A DNA stretch of 64,000 nt, taken from Prosthecobacter sp. GTDB lineage: Bacteria; Verrucomicrobiota; Verrucomicrobiia; Verrucomicrobiales; Verrucomicrobiaceae. Location: positions 62,001 to 126,000 of the forward strand of contig JABARQ010000001.1 of assembly GCA_019186985.1 (NCBI GenBank), written 5' to 3'. Positions 33,957 to 42,144 of this stretch are shown here, one piece after another. The notes below the pieces were generated by a model. That model saw only the letters and a program-made list of their open reading frames with translations, made no database searches and was not told the origin of the DNA. The translations under genes were made by a program, and so were the position numbers. Within the stretch, counting starts at the first letter, position 1, and every line of letters starts with the position of its first letter.

Positions 33957-34925
33957 ATGAGCCTTTTGACCGTCCAGAACCTCCAGCAGCATTTCCCCGT
34001 CCGGGGAGGCGTGCTGCACCGTGCCGTGGGGGCCTGCAAGGCTGTCGACGGCGTCAGCTTCTCCCTGGCCGGGGGCGAGACGCTCGGCCTCGTCGGCGAG
34101 TCGGGCTGCGGCAAGACCACGCTTGGCAAGGCCATCGTGCGTCTGCTGAAGCCGACGGGCGGGCGGATCGACTTCATGGGGCACGACGTCACCCATGCCG
34201 GCATCCGTGAGATGAGGCCTCTGCGCCGTCACATGCAGATGATCTTTCAGGATCCGGCGGAGTCGCTGAACCCGCGCCACACCGTCCGGGACATTCTGGA
34301 GGAGCCGTTCATCATTCAGAAGATGGGTGGCAAGGAAGAGCGGCGGGCCTGGGTGCTTGACCTGCTCGACAAGGTCGGCCTGCCAGCCAGCGCGGCGGAC
34401 CGCTTCCCCTTTGAATTCAGCGGCGGCCAGCGCCAGCGCATCGGCATCGCCCGGGCGATTGCGCTCAAGCCGAAGCTGATCGTCTGTGACGAGCCGGTGT
34501 CGGCCCTCGATGTCTCCGTGCAGAGCCAGGTGCTGAACCTGCTGCTCGAACTCCAGCGTGACATGGGCCTGAGCTACCTGTTCATCGCCCACGGCCTCGG
34601 CGTGGTGAAGCACATGAGCGACCGCGTGGCGGTCATGTACCTGGGCAAGATCGTCGAGATGGCCCCGGCGGAGGAGCTGTACCGGAATCCGCGCCATGCG
34701 TACACCAGGGCGCTGCTGGACGCGATCCCCGTGCCGGACCCGAAGGGCCGCCGCGAACGAAAATTGCTTCAAGGGGACGTGCCTTCGCCGATCAATCCGC
34801 CGCCCGGCTGCGCCTTCGGCCACCGAATGGGGCATCCGAACTGGGAACAGAGCATTCATGCGGATTTAAGCCTGAGGGAGGTTGCCCATGGCCACTGGGT
34901 CCAGCCCTGCCCCTGCTGCACCTGA
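33957..34925 (+). CDS. Peptide ABC transporter ATPase, OppF/YejF C-half type
   Basis: The 322-residue cytoplasmic ATPase is the second nucleotide-binding subunit. It shows Walker A GESGCGKTTLGKA, the Q loop FQDPAESLNPRHTV, signature FSGGQRQRIGIARA, Walker B LIVCDEPVSALDV and the unusual switch stretch FIAHGLGVVKHMSD (HG where most relatives have HD). The OppD/F-type C-terminal region ends GHWVQPCPCCT. With the first ATPase it would form the heterodimer that powers peptide import; in Escherichia coli both are fused as YejF. It is the last gene of the operon, separated from the others by the kinase-like cassette and followed by a strong hairpin. Confidence 0.92.
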   Translation: MSLLTVQNLQQHFPVRGGVLHRAVGACKAVDGVSFSLAGGETLGLVGESGCGKTTLGKAIVRLLKPTGGRIDFMGHDVTHAGIREMRPLRRHMQMIFQDPAESLNPRHTVRDILEEPFIIQKMGGKEERRAWVLDLLDKVGLPASAADRFPFEFSGGQRQRIGIARAIALKPKLIVCDEPVSALDVSVQSQVLNLLLELQRDMGLSYLFIAHGLGVVKHMSDRVAVMYLGKIVEMAPAEELYRNPRHAYTRALLDAIPVPDPKGRRERKLLQGDVPSPINPPPGCAFGHRMGHPNWEQSIHADLSLREVAHGHWVQPCPCCT

Positions 34926-34930
34926 GCATG

Positions 34931-34959
34931 AAAAAGGGCAGGCCTTGCGGGCCTGCCCT
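34931..34959 (-). terminator. Rho-independent terminator of the DUF1501 gene
   Basis: AGGGCAGGCC (34935-34944) and GGCCTGCCCT (34950-34959) form a perfect 10-bp stem with a 5-nt loop. Read on the minus strand, the stem is followed directly by five T residues, the intrinsic terminator layout, 25 bp after the DUF1501 stop. The plus-strand transporter operon ends just before it and could share the hairpin. Confidence 0.8.
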
Positions 34960-34984
34960 GGTTCTTGAAACCTGTCGCGCAGGC

Positions 34985-36454
34985 TCAGGCAAAGAGCTTG
35001 GTCACCGGCTTCGCCTTCACCAGCTCGCGCGGCTGGTTGAGGTGGTTGTAAACGATGGTCTCGGGGTCGATGCCGACGCTGTGGTAGATCGTGGCGAGCA
35101 GCTCCATCGGATGCACGGGGTCCTCGGCCGGGGCGGAGCCGGTCTTGTCGGACTTGCCGTGGATGTAGCCGCGCTTGATGCCGGCGCCGCCGATGACGGC
35201 GGTGTAGCAGTAGGGCCAGTGGTCGCGGCCGTCGGCGCTGTTGCCGTTTCCGGAGGTGGAAACGCCCTTCTCGGGGCTGCGGCCGAACTCGCCGAGGGCG
35301 ACGACGAGGGTTTCATCCAGGAGTCCGGAGGCGTCCAGGTCTTCAAAAAGGGCGCTGAGGCCCTGGTCGAGCATGGGGCCGCTCTGGTTCTTCATGCGCT
35401 GGGTGAGGCCGACGTGGTGGTCCCAGCTGTGGTTGTCGGAGTTGGCGACCTTGGGCCAGATGAGCTCGACGACGCGGGTTCCGGCCTCAAGCAGGCGGCG
35501 GGCGAGCAGGCAGCTCTGGCCGAAGGTGTTGCGGCCGTAGCGGTCGCGCAGCTTGTCAGGCTCGCGGTCGAGCGCGAAGGCGTCGCGGGCGCGGCCGCTG
35601 GCGATGAGGTTGAGGGCCTGGTTGTAGTAGCTGTCGAGGCTCATGTCCTTCACGGCGGCCTCGATGGTGGGCATCTGGTCGTTGATGGCGTCGCGCAGCC
35701 TGGCCCGGCGCTGAAGGCGAACGCTGAACAGGTCGGGGCGGAGCTGGAGGTCCTCGATCTTGATGCGGTCCATCTTGCCCATGTCCAGGTCGTCGCCGTC
35801 CGGATAGAGGGTGTAGGGGTCGTAGGCCTTGCCAAGGAAACCGGCGGTGCCGCCCTTGCCGACGACGTTGGACTCCTGGAGCGGGCGCGGCAGCATGACG
35901 AAGGGCAGCATGGGCTCCTCCATCGGCTTCAGACGGATGATGTTGCTGCCGAAGTTGGGGAAATCCTTGGCGTTGGGCGGTTCGAGCTGTCCGGACGGGC
36001 TGACCTTGTCGGTCGTGTAGCCGGTCATGATCTGGTAGATGGCGGCGGTGTGGTTGAACAATCCGTTGGGCGTGTAGCTCATCGAGTTGATCATGGTGAA
36101 CTTGTCGTTCACCTTCGCCAGCTGGGGCAGGATCTCGGTGAAATGATGGCCCGGCACCTTGGTGGGGATGGTCTTGAAGGCGGAGCGCACCTTGTCCGGC
36201 ACGTTTTCCTTGGGGTCCCAGAGGTCGAGATGGCTGGGGCCGCCCTGGAGGTAGATCATCAGGACATGCTTGGCCTTGCCCCAGCCCGCACGGCCTGCGG
36301 AGGCGGAACTGGCGGAGGCGGCCTGGGCGCGGAAAAGGCCGTTGAGGGTGAGGCCCATCATGGAGGCCCCGCCGACGCGCAGGATGTCACGGCGTGTCAT
36401 GCCGAGGTCTTTGTCGCAGAGGTCTTTGCCGAGGGCGCCTGGGATGCGAAACAT
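34985..36454 (-). CDS. DUF1501 secreted protein (sulfatase-fold-like)
   Basis: The 489-residue protein starts at ATG 36454, placing a twin-arginine signal early ([21 protein letters not shown]). DUF1501 features follow: [91 protein letters not shown], and [19 protein letters not shown]. The order is that of the alkaline-phosphatase-superfamily-like DUF1501 proteins of Planctomycetota and Verrucomicrobiota. They are usually encoded next to a DUF1553/DUF1800 cytochrome-type protein, which is absent here, so this one is a stand-alone copy. Function is unknown. The gene is monocistronic, with its own terminator and a 253-bp upstream gap. Confidence 0.92.
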   Translation of the reverse strand: MFRIPGALGKDLCDKDLGMTRRDILRVGGASMMGLTLNGLFRAQAASASSASAGRAGWGKAKHVLMIYLQGGPSHLDLWDPKENVPDKVRSAFKTIPTKVPGHHFTEILPQLAKVNDKFTMINSMSYTPNGLFNHTAAIYQIMTGYTTDKVSPSGQLEPPNAKDFPNFGSNIIRLKPMEEPMLPFVMLPRPLQESNVVGKGGTAGFLGKAYDPYTLYPDGDDLDMGKMDRIKIEDLQLRPDLFSVRLQRRARLRDAINDQMPTIEAAVKDMSLDSYYNQALNLIASGRARDAFALDREPDKLRDRYGRNTFGQSCLLARRLLEAGTRVVELIWPKVANSDNHSWDHHVGLTQRMKNQSGPMLDQGLSALFEDLDASGLLDETLVVALGEFGRSPEKGVSTSGNGNSADGRDHWPYCYTAVIGGAGIKRGYIHGKSDKTGSAPAEDPVHPMELLATIYHSVGIDPETIVYNHLNQPRELVKAKPVTKLFA

Positions 36455-36487
36455 GGGAGGAGTTGGGATGGAGGGTGAAAGGAGAAC

Positions 36488-36505
36488 CGTTTTGGTGTCA
36501 AAACG
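36488..36505. promoter_or_regulatory. Short inverted repeat upstream of the DUF1501 gene
   Basis: CGTTTTG and CAAAACG flank GTGT, 34 bp upstream of the DUF1501 start. It could be an operator or a leader hairpin; nothing more can be said. Confidence 0.3.
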
Positions 36506-36707
36506 CAATCCTGGAACAAACTCCCGCCATTTACGCCCAGCCGGGGCCGTTCTTGCCTAACCAGGGGTTTTGTCAGGAAATTCCATCCCTCAGGGCAGGA
36601 AAGGCGCGGGCCGGGGCGGGGGAGGACGGCGCTAGAAAAGGCCTGCCAGGCGCGTTTGAACTTTCCCTCCGGCCCTGACGGGAGTAGAGGAAAGACACCG
36701 ACCCCCC

Positions 36708-37871
36708 ATGCTGGAGAAGAAGATCAGGCTCGAACACTCGCACCGCATTTTGTTTACCCGCGAGGTGTTCGCCCCTGCAAACATGACCATCCGGGACCTG
36801 CTGATGCTGGACCGGCCGACCAAGGTGCCGAAGGTGCTTGTTTTTGCAGACGAGCATGTCGTGGCCGCCACCCCGGGCCTTGCTGACGCCCTCCGCGGCT
36901 ACGCCCGGGCTCATGCCGAGGTGATCGACCTGGCCGGTGACCTGGTGGTCCTGCCTGGAGGAGAGCCCTGCAAAAACGACTTCAGCCTCGTGCAGAAGTG
37001 CTGGGAGGCGGTCAATGATGCCATGCTGGACCGTCACAGCTATGTGTTTGTGATTGGAGGCGGGGCGGTGCTGGACCTGGTCTGTTTCGCCGCCTCCACC
37101 GCGCATCGCGGCATCCGCCATGTGCGCTTTCCGACCACGACCCTCAGCCAGGGGGACGGCGGCGTGGGGGTGAAAAACGGCGTGAACTATTTCGGCAAGA
37201 AGAACTGGGTGGGCAGCTTTGCCGTGCCCTATGCGGTTGTGAACGACTTCTCCTTCCTGGAGAGCCTGCCAAGGCGCGAGCGCCGCAACGGCATCATCGA
37301 GGCGATCAAGGTTTCCCTCATCCGCGACCGGGCCTTCTTTGAGGAGATCGAGTCCATGGCGGACAGGCTGGCGCGCCTGGAGCAGCCCGCGCTGGAGCGG
37401 GTGGTGCAGCGCAGCGCGGAACTCCATGTCGAGCACATTGCCACGGGCGGCGATCCTTTCGAGCTTGGCAGCGCCCGTCCGCTGGACTTCGGCCACTGGG
37501 CCGCGCACAAGCTGGAGCAGATCACCCGCTTCGAGGTGACGCATGGCGAGGCCGTGGCGATCGGCATGGCGGTGGACCTGGTCTATTCCGTCCGCAAGGG
37601 CATTCTCGATGAGATCACCGCCCGGCGGGTGATCGCCCTGGTCCGGCGCATCGGTTTTGACATCTTTCATCCAGGGCTGCTGGCCGAAGGACACAGCGGA
37701 GAGCCTGCGATCCTGGAAGGTTTGGAGGAGTTTCGTGAACACCTGGGCGGTGAGTTCACCGTCACCCTGGTGCCCCGGATCGGCCAGAAGCTCGAGGTTC
37801 ACGAAATGGACCGCCACCTGATCCTGGAAGCCATGCATGAACTCCGAGGCCAGGCGCTGGTCGGTGTTTGA
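36708..37871 (+). CDS. Sugar-phosphate cyclase related to 3-dehydroquinate synthase (EboD-like)
   Basis: The 387-residue protein has the dehydroquinate-synthase fold with NAD-binding GGGAVLDLVCFAAST and zinc ligands in NGIIEAIKVS (Glu), DFGHWAAHKLE (His) and THGEAVAIGM (His). Diagnostic positions differ from AroB: canonical SQxDSSVGGKTAVN is here SQGDGGVGVKNGVN, and the C-terminal third is longer. That change is typical of non-shikimate cyclases, including the EboD group of the ebo locus and valiolone-type synthases, which cyclise other sugar phosphates. No other ebo genes are adjacent. It may still replace AroB, so no symbol is assigned. It stands alone, with a 250-bp upstream gap shared with the divergent DUF1501 gene. 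Confidence 0.78.
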   Translation: MLEKKIRLEHSHRILFTREVFAPANMTIRDLLMLDRPTKVPKVLVFADEHVVAATPGLADALRGYARAHAEVIDLAGDLVVLPGGEPCKNDFSLVQKCWEAVNDAMLDRHSYVFVIGGGAVLDLVCFAASTAHRGIRHVRFPTTTLSQGDGGVGVKNGVNYFGKKNWVGSFAVPYAVVNDFSFLESLPRRERRNGIIEAIKVSLIRDRAFFEEIESMADRLARLEQPALERVVQRSAELHVEHIATGGDPFELGSARPLDFGHWAAHKLEQITRFEVTHGEAVAIGMAVDLVYSVRKGILDEITARRVIALVRRIGFDIFHPGLLAEGHSGEPAILEGLEEFREHLGGEFTVTLVPRIGQKLEVHEMDRHLILEAMHELRGQALVGV

Positions 37872-37922
37872 TTGCGTGACGGAGACTGCTTCAGAAAACG
37901 GGGGCGTGCGCCAAGCCAGGCC

Positions 37923-38210
37923 TCACCCGATCAGCAGCATGAGTGTCGCCAGCAGGTGGATCACGCCCAGGGCCAGGATGAACCGACGCAGCCCGGCTGA
38001 CCTGTCCAGAAATGAAGCTTCACGTCCAGGGTGTTTCAGCCAGACCGCAAAACCGAGCCATCCGAACAGAAAGCCGATCAGGACATAGGTCAAAACAGCG
38101 ACAGCCCCGCCGGCATCCGGGGTGGGCGCCAGGGTCATGGCGGACAGTGCCATGGATGCCAGCAGGCTTGTCAGCGCGTTCAGCAGCGCAAGAACGAAGA
38201 GCATTTTCAT
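37923..38210 (-). CDS. Small three-helix membrane protein
   Basis: The 95-residue product from ATG 38210 has three hydrophobic segments: MLFVLALLNALTSLLASMAL, AVLTYVLIGFLFGWLGFAVW and RRFILALGVIHLLATLMLLIG, with a basic loop (KHPGREASFLDRSAGLRR). Longer in-frame starts extend into sequence without membrane character. I recognise no family. It is convergent with the cyclase gene and divergent from the SOUL-type lipoprotein gene. Codon pattern supports a real gene, but support is modest. Confidence 0.5.
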   Translation of the reverse strand: MKMLFVLALLNALTSLLASMALSAMTLAPTPDAGGAVAVLTYVLIGFLFGWLGFAVWLKHPGREASFLDRSAGLRRFILALGVIHLLATLMLLIG

Positions 38211-38346
38211 CCAGGCAGGCTGGCACAGTGCCTCTGCAACGGAAAGGCATGAGATCATGGCCCCGGCTTTCTTGCGCAGGACTTGTTCGCCTGAGCCCCG
38301 GGGATTGATGCAGCCTTCGCAAGGCCAGGATCGTTGTGCCTTTGAA

Positions 38347-38973
38347 ATGAAGGCCAGATCCCTTGTTGCCGCCATCCCCGCTGCGTTTCTGCTTGCCGCA
38401 GTCCTTGCCGCCTGCGCCTTCACACGGGCCGGTTATGAAAGCGCTCCTTTCAAAACCGTTCTCAAGGAGGGGGGCTTTGAGCTGCGTGAGTATCCCGACC
38501 TGCCGCTCGTCTCCACGGAGATGAACGGTGATGACGCGAGCTTCATGAGGCTCTTTGGCTACATCAGCGGCGGCAACCTTGAAAAGCAGAAGGTGGCCAT
38601 GACGACGCCTGTGATCATGAAGCAGGGCCGCATGGCGTTCGTACTTCCTTCAAAGGCCGCTGTACGCGCTCCAGCGCCAGCCTCGGACAAGGTGAAGCTG
38701 GAGAGGCTTCAGGCCGCGACGGTGGCGGTGCTGCGCTTCAGCGGCAGGCGTTCCGTGAAGTCGGAGCAGGAGGCGCTCGGCAGGCTTAGAGCCAAGTTGA
38801 AAGACCGGGGCATTCAGGAGGCGGGCGCACCTTTCATGGCCTACTATGACCCGCCCTGGGTGCCTGGTTTCCTGAGGCGCAATGAGGTGCTGGTGCCTGT
38901 CGTGAAGAGCACCGGAGGCCTGTCAGCCACCCGTGCCGCCGGGGACGCCAAAGCGCCTGCGGATGAATCCTGA
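38347..38973 (+). CDS. SOUL-family haem-binding lipoprotein
   Basis: The 208-residue protein starts at ATG 38347 and has a lipoprotein leader (IPAAFLLAAVLAAC). The mature part shows the SOUL/HBP domain: FELREYPDLPLVSTEM, SFMRLFGYISGGN, KVAMTTPVIM, MAFVLPSKAA and VLRFSGR, ending with APFMAYYDPPWVPGFLRRNEVLV. Bacterial members are secreted or membrane-anchored haem or porphyrin binders of uncertain role. A Pro-Ala insert (VRAPAPASD) replaces the usual loop. The SRPBCC gene follows 20 bp downstream, so a two-gene unit is likely. Confidence 0.88.
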   Translation: MKARSLVAAIPAAFLLAAVLAACAFTRAGYESAPFKTVLKEGGFELREYPDLPLVSTEMNGDDASFMRLFGYISGGNLEKQKVAMTTPVIMKQGRMAFVLPSKAAVRAPAPASDKVKLERLQAATVAVLRFSGRRSVKSEQEALGRLRAKLKDRGIQEAGAPFMAYYDPPWVPGFLRRNEVLVPVVKSTGGLSATRAAGDAKAPADES

Positions 38974-38993
38974 GTTGTTCACGCTTCTGAATC

Positions 38994-39491
38994 ATGGATG
39001 GCACCCTTTGTTTTCATGCCAGCACACGGGTGGCTGCGAGCGCCGGGGAGCTGTTTGAATTTCATGCGGATCCGCACAACCTGCCCAGGGTGATGCCTCC
39101 GACCTTGAAGCTGGTCTCCCTCAAGACGGACGGTCCTGCTCAGGAAGGGCGGTTGATTGAGCTGCATTGCCGTGAGTGGCGGGCGCTGCCCCTTCACCTG
39201 ACCTGCCGGTGGAAGGTGGTGCAGAAGCCTCGTCTGCTGGTGGATGAAATGGTGAAGGGGCCGTTTGCGGTCTTTGTTCATGAACACCGTTTTGACGAGG
39301 ACGGGCTGGATTCATGCATCCTGCATGACACCGTGACTTTTCTTCTCGGGCGCTCCTGGTGGCTTCGGCTGATTTCGGTGGCGATGGTGATGCCCTATCT
39401 TTCGTTGTTGTTTCAATATCGCCATCACCGAACCCGCCAATGGGCGGCCCAAAGGCAGGCCGCTGCGCGATCCGAGACAATGCTGGACTGA
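38994..39491 (+). CDS. SRPBCC-family ligand-binding protein
   Basis: The 165-residue protein has the START-like (Bet v 1) pattern of small bacterial SRPBCC proteins: FHASTRVAASAGELFEFHADPHNLPRVMPP at the N-terminus, then KLVSLKTDG, RLIELHCREW, and GPFAVFVHEHRFDEDG before a final amphipathic helix (WWLRLISVAMVMPYLSLLFQYRHHRTRQW). It is predicted to hold a hydrophobic ligand. It begins 20 bp after the SOUL gene, suggesting a joint role in tetrapyrrole or lipid handling (inference). It is convergent with nasA. Confidence 0.8.
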   Translation: MDGTLCFHASTRVAASAGELFEFHADPHNLPRVMPPTLKLVSLKTDGPAQEGRLIELHCREWRALPLHLTCRWKVVQKPRLLVDEMVKGPFAVFVHEHRFDEDGLDSCILHDTVTFLLGRSWWLRLISVAMVMPYLSLLFQYRHHRTRQWAAQRQAAARSETMLD

Positions 39492-39550
39492 TTGTGCGAG
39501 GCGCCCAGGCCTGGGTTCAGGCTGGCTCGTCAGACGCTTTCGCCGTCGTC

Positions 39551-41761
39551 TCAGGCCTTTTCCACCCTGACCGCCGAATGCTTGTAGCTGGGCTGGCGGC
39601 TGTGGGGGTCAAAGGCGGCGTGGGTGAGCTGGTTCACCCGGCTGTCATGCATCGGCAGGTAGGCCTCGCCCGGCTTCACGCAATGGGTCAGCCTTGCTCT
39701 TGCCGTCAGGCCCGCCCTTTTTGAAACGACCTTCACCAGCTCGCCATCCTGAATGCCGAGGGCGGTTGCGTCCTGCTCGTTCAGATCCAGCACCAGCTCG
39801 CCGGGCATCATTTTGGAGAGGACGGCGGACTTGCCCGTCCGGGTCTCCGTGTGCCACTGGGCGCTGGTGCCGCGTCCCGTCATCAGGATGAGTGGAAATT
39901 CCGGACTTTTTTGTTCGGCAGCCGCCACAGGCTCCTCGAAGCAGAATCTCGCGCGTGCATCGGGTGTGAAGAACCTGCCGTCCTCAAACAGCCGTCTTTC
40001 ACTGAAGCCGGGCGCGGCCTTGAGGCCGGCGGCCTGCTTCCTGTTGAGCGGCCACTGTACTCCCCCGCTCCTGCGGATCATGGCATAACCCTCAATGCCG
40101 GTGATGTCGCAGGGCTGGTCTTCCGTGCAGCGCTGGAGCGTCCTGAAGACGGACTCGGGCGTCTGCCAGCTTCTGAACAGGTCTCCGCAGCCCCAGTAAT
40201 GGGCGATGAGCCGGAAGATGTGAAAGTCGGCCAGGGCCTGGCCGGGCGCCCGGCGCACCTTGGGGGAATGGCCGATCCTGCGCTCCGAGTTGATGAAGCA
40301 GCCCTCCTTCTCCCCCCAGCCCGCCGCCGGCAGCACGAGATGGGCGTGCCGTGCGGTTTCCGTGCTGCAGTACATGTCCTGCACGACGACGAAGTCCAGC
40401 TTGTCGAGAATCCGGTTGAACTGGTTCTGGTCGATCCACGAATGACTTGGGTTGGTGGCGACGAACCACAGGGCCTTCACCGTGCCGTCATCCGCCGCCT
40501 TCAGGATCTGGTCGTAGGCGAGGCTTGGCCTGTCAGGGATGCGCTCCACAGGGATGCCTGCGGCCCGGGCCACCTTTTCACGATGGCGGGGGTTTTTGAA
40601 ATCGTGACCGCCCAGGAGGTTGGTGGTGTTGGAGAACAGACGTGAACCCATCGCGTTGCACTGGCCGGTGATGGAGTTCGCACCGGTTCCCGGCCTGCCG
40701 ATGTTTCCGGTCATGAGGGCCAGGTTGATGACCGCCTGGGCGGTGCGCGTGGCCTGGTGGCCCTGGTTGACCCCCATCGTCCACCAGAAGGAGACGCGCG
40801 GCCTCTGCCGCCCGTTCCCGCATGAGATGGACTGTGCAAAGCCGTGGAGCTGCTCCGCTGGCAGTCCGGTCTCGGCGCAGACACGGTCCGGCGTGAAAGC
40901 GGCAACAAACTTTGCAAACTCCTCAAAGCCCTGCGTGTGGTTCTCGATGAAGCCTGCGTCCGTGCGGTTTTCGCGGATGATCAGATGGGCAAGCCCGTAG
41001 AGAAGCGTCAGGTCGCTCTTCGGCCGGATGGCGTGATGGCGGGTCGCGGCCATGGCCGTCTCCGTGGTGCGTGGATCCACGACGATGATCTCGGGCCTGC
41101 GCGGGTTGCGCAGGACGCGCTGCCACATGATCGGATGGGCGATGCAGGGATTCGCGCCGATGAAGACCAGGACGTCGCTTTCCTCAAAGTCGGCGTAGGT
41201 GAAGGGCGGTGCGTCGAAGCCGAAGCTCTCCTTGTAGGCGGTGACGGCCGTGGCCATGCACTGGCGCGTGTTGCCGTCGCCATGGATCATGCCCATGCCG
41301 AACTTGGCCAGTGCGCCAAGGTAGGCCATCTCCTCAAGCATGATCTGCCCCGTGCTGAGAAAGGCCGCCGACTCCGGGCCATGATGCTGCAGGACCGACT
41401 TCATCTGGTCGCAGAAATATCGCAGCGCCGTGTCCCAGTCGACCTCCTTGCCATGCAGCAGCGGCATGCGGGCCCGATCCGGCGCATCGAGCACGCTGAG
41501 CGCCTCCCAGCCCTTCGGGCAGGCGGTGCCCAGGTTCACGGGATAGTCGGGGTCGGGCGTGAGGTTGATCGCCTCGCCGTCTTTGAGATGGATCTTCAGG
41601 CCGCAACCGGTGGAGCAGAAGCCGCACACCGCCTTCGTCGTCGCATCCGGCAGCAGTCTTGCCGGCACCTGGCCGAGCCCGAACTTCGCAGGCTCCCGGA
41701 CCAGGTCGGCGGTGAGCGGACCGGTCCATTCGCGAAAGGCCATGGCGGGCTTGGTGATCAT
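39551..41761 (-). CDS. nasA: Assimilatory nitrate reductase catalytic subunit (NasA-type molybdoprotein)
   Basis: The 736-residue cytoplasmic enzyme reduces nitrate to nitrite on a bis-MGD molybdenum cofactor. There is no Tat signal. The N-terminal [4Fe-4S] motif is [14 protein letters not shown] with the fourth cysteine in ACPKGW. Molybdopterin-contact segments follow: [80 protein letters not shown] and the C-terminal [17 protein letters not shown]. The length fits NasA lacking the C-terminal [2Fe-2S] module. The start at 41761 lies just behind a sigma-54-type promoter; 41743 is an alternative. It is the last gene of the nitrate cluster, behind a fused FeS/membrane partner. Confidence 0.9.
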   Translation of the reverse strand: MITKPAMAFREWTGPLTADLVREPAKFGLGQVPARLLPDATTKAVCGFCSTGCGLKIHLKDGEAINLTPDPDYPVNLGTACPKGWEALSVLDAPDRARMPLLHGKEVDWDTALRYFCDQMKSVLQHHGPESAAFLSTGQIMLEEMAYLGALAKFGMGMIHGDGNTRQCMATAVTAYKESFGFDAPPFTYADFEESDVLVFIGANPCIAHPIMWQRVLRNPRRPEIIVVDPRTTETAMAATRHHAIRPKSDLTLLYGLAHLIIRENRTDAGFIENHTQGFEEFAKFVAAFTPDRVCAETGLPAEQLHGFAQSISCGNGRQRPRVSFWWTMGVNQGHQATRTAQAVINLALMTGNIGRPGTGANSITGQCNAMGSRLFSNTTNLLGGHDFKNPRHREKVARAAGIPVERIPDRPSLAYDQILKAADDGTVKALWFVATNPSHSWIDQNQFNRILDKLDFVVVQDMYCSTETARHAHLVLPAAGWGEKEGCFINSERRIGHSPKVRRAPGQALADFHIFRLIAHYWGCGDLFRSWQTPESVFRTLQRCTEDQPCDITGIEGYAMIRRSGGVQWPLNRKQAAGLKAAPGFSERRLFEDGRFFTPDARARFCFEEPVAAAEQKSPEFPLILMTGRGTSAQWHTETRTGKSAVLSKMMPGELVLDLNEQDATALGIQDGELVKVVSKRAGLTARARLTHCVKPGEAYLPMHDSRVNQLTHAAFDPHSRQPSYKHSAVRVEKA

Positions 41762-41793
41762 GACTGGAAAGCGCGTCGGGGTGGTGACACTGG

Positions 41794-41809
41794 GGCCATT
41801 TTCATGCCA
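41794..41809 (-). promoter_or_regulatory. Sigma-54-type promoter of nasA
   Basis: On the minus strand the sequence is TGGCATGAAAATGGCC, matching TGGCAYG-N4-TTGCW with the essential GG and GC pairs at correct spacing. The predicted start is near 41784, giving a leader of about 23 nt before the nasA ATG at 41761. The -12 element has TGGC in place of TTGC, as at the porin promoter. Confidence 0.6.
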
Positions 41810-41819
41810 GGGCGAGGAG

Positions 41820-42144
41820 GGAATGCCCAATGAGCAGGGATCAATAACCAAGGAAGGCCCCAAGGACCGAGTGATCCAACGCGGGAACTGAGTGGCCATG
41901 CGCTGCGCTTTGTCCCTTGGGTCCTGGTATTTGGGAATTCCTTGATCATTGGCGGGCCTGAGCCTTGGTCATTTTCAGGGCGGGTGAGGCGGAATGCCCA
42001 ATGAGCAGGGCCCAATGACCAAGGAAGGCCCCAATGTCCAAACGAGCCAAGGCGGGAACTGTTCGGCCATGCGTTGTGCTTTGGCTCTTGGGCTCTGGCG
42101 ATTGGGTATTCCCTGGTCATTGGCATTTGATCCTTGGTCATTCC
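41820..42144. repeat. Tandem 171-bp heptamer-type repeat, two units, between nasA and the DmsBC gene
   Basis: The phrase ATGCCCAATGAGCAGGG starts at 41823 and 41994, exactly 171 bp apart. Units contain many variants of AATGACCAAGG and its inverse CCTTGGTCATT, with heptamer phasing. The array fills the gap between the DmsBC stop (42145) and the sigma-54 site of nasA, leaving no convincing coding sequence. The same units occur at 45526-45822 and 46330-46825. Confidence 0.85.

Noticed and set aside
36708-37871. Straightforward aroB
   Set aside because: The SSVGGKT signature is replaced by GGVGVKN, so a generic sugar-phosphate cyclase call is safer.
41820-42144. Possible CRISPR array
   Set aside because: Units are contiguous 171-bp tandem copies with no short identical repeats separated by unique spacers, and no cas genes are present.
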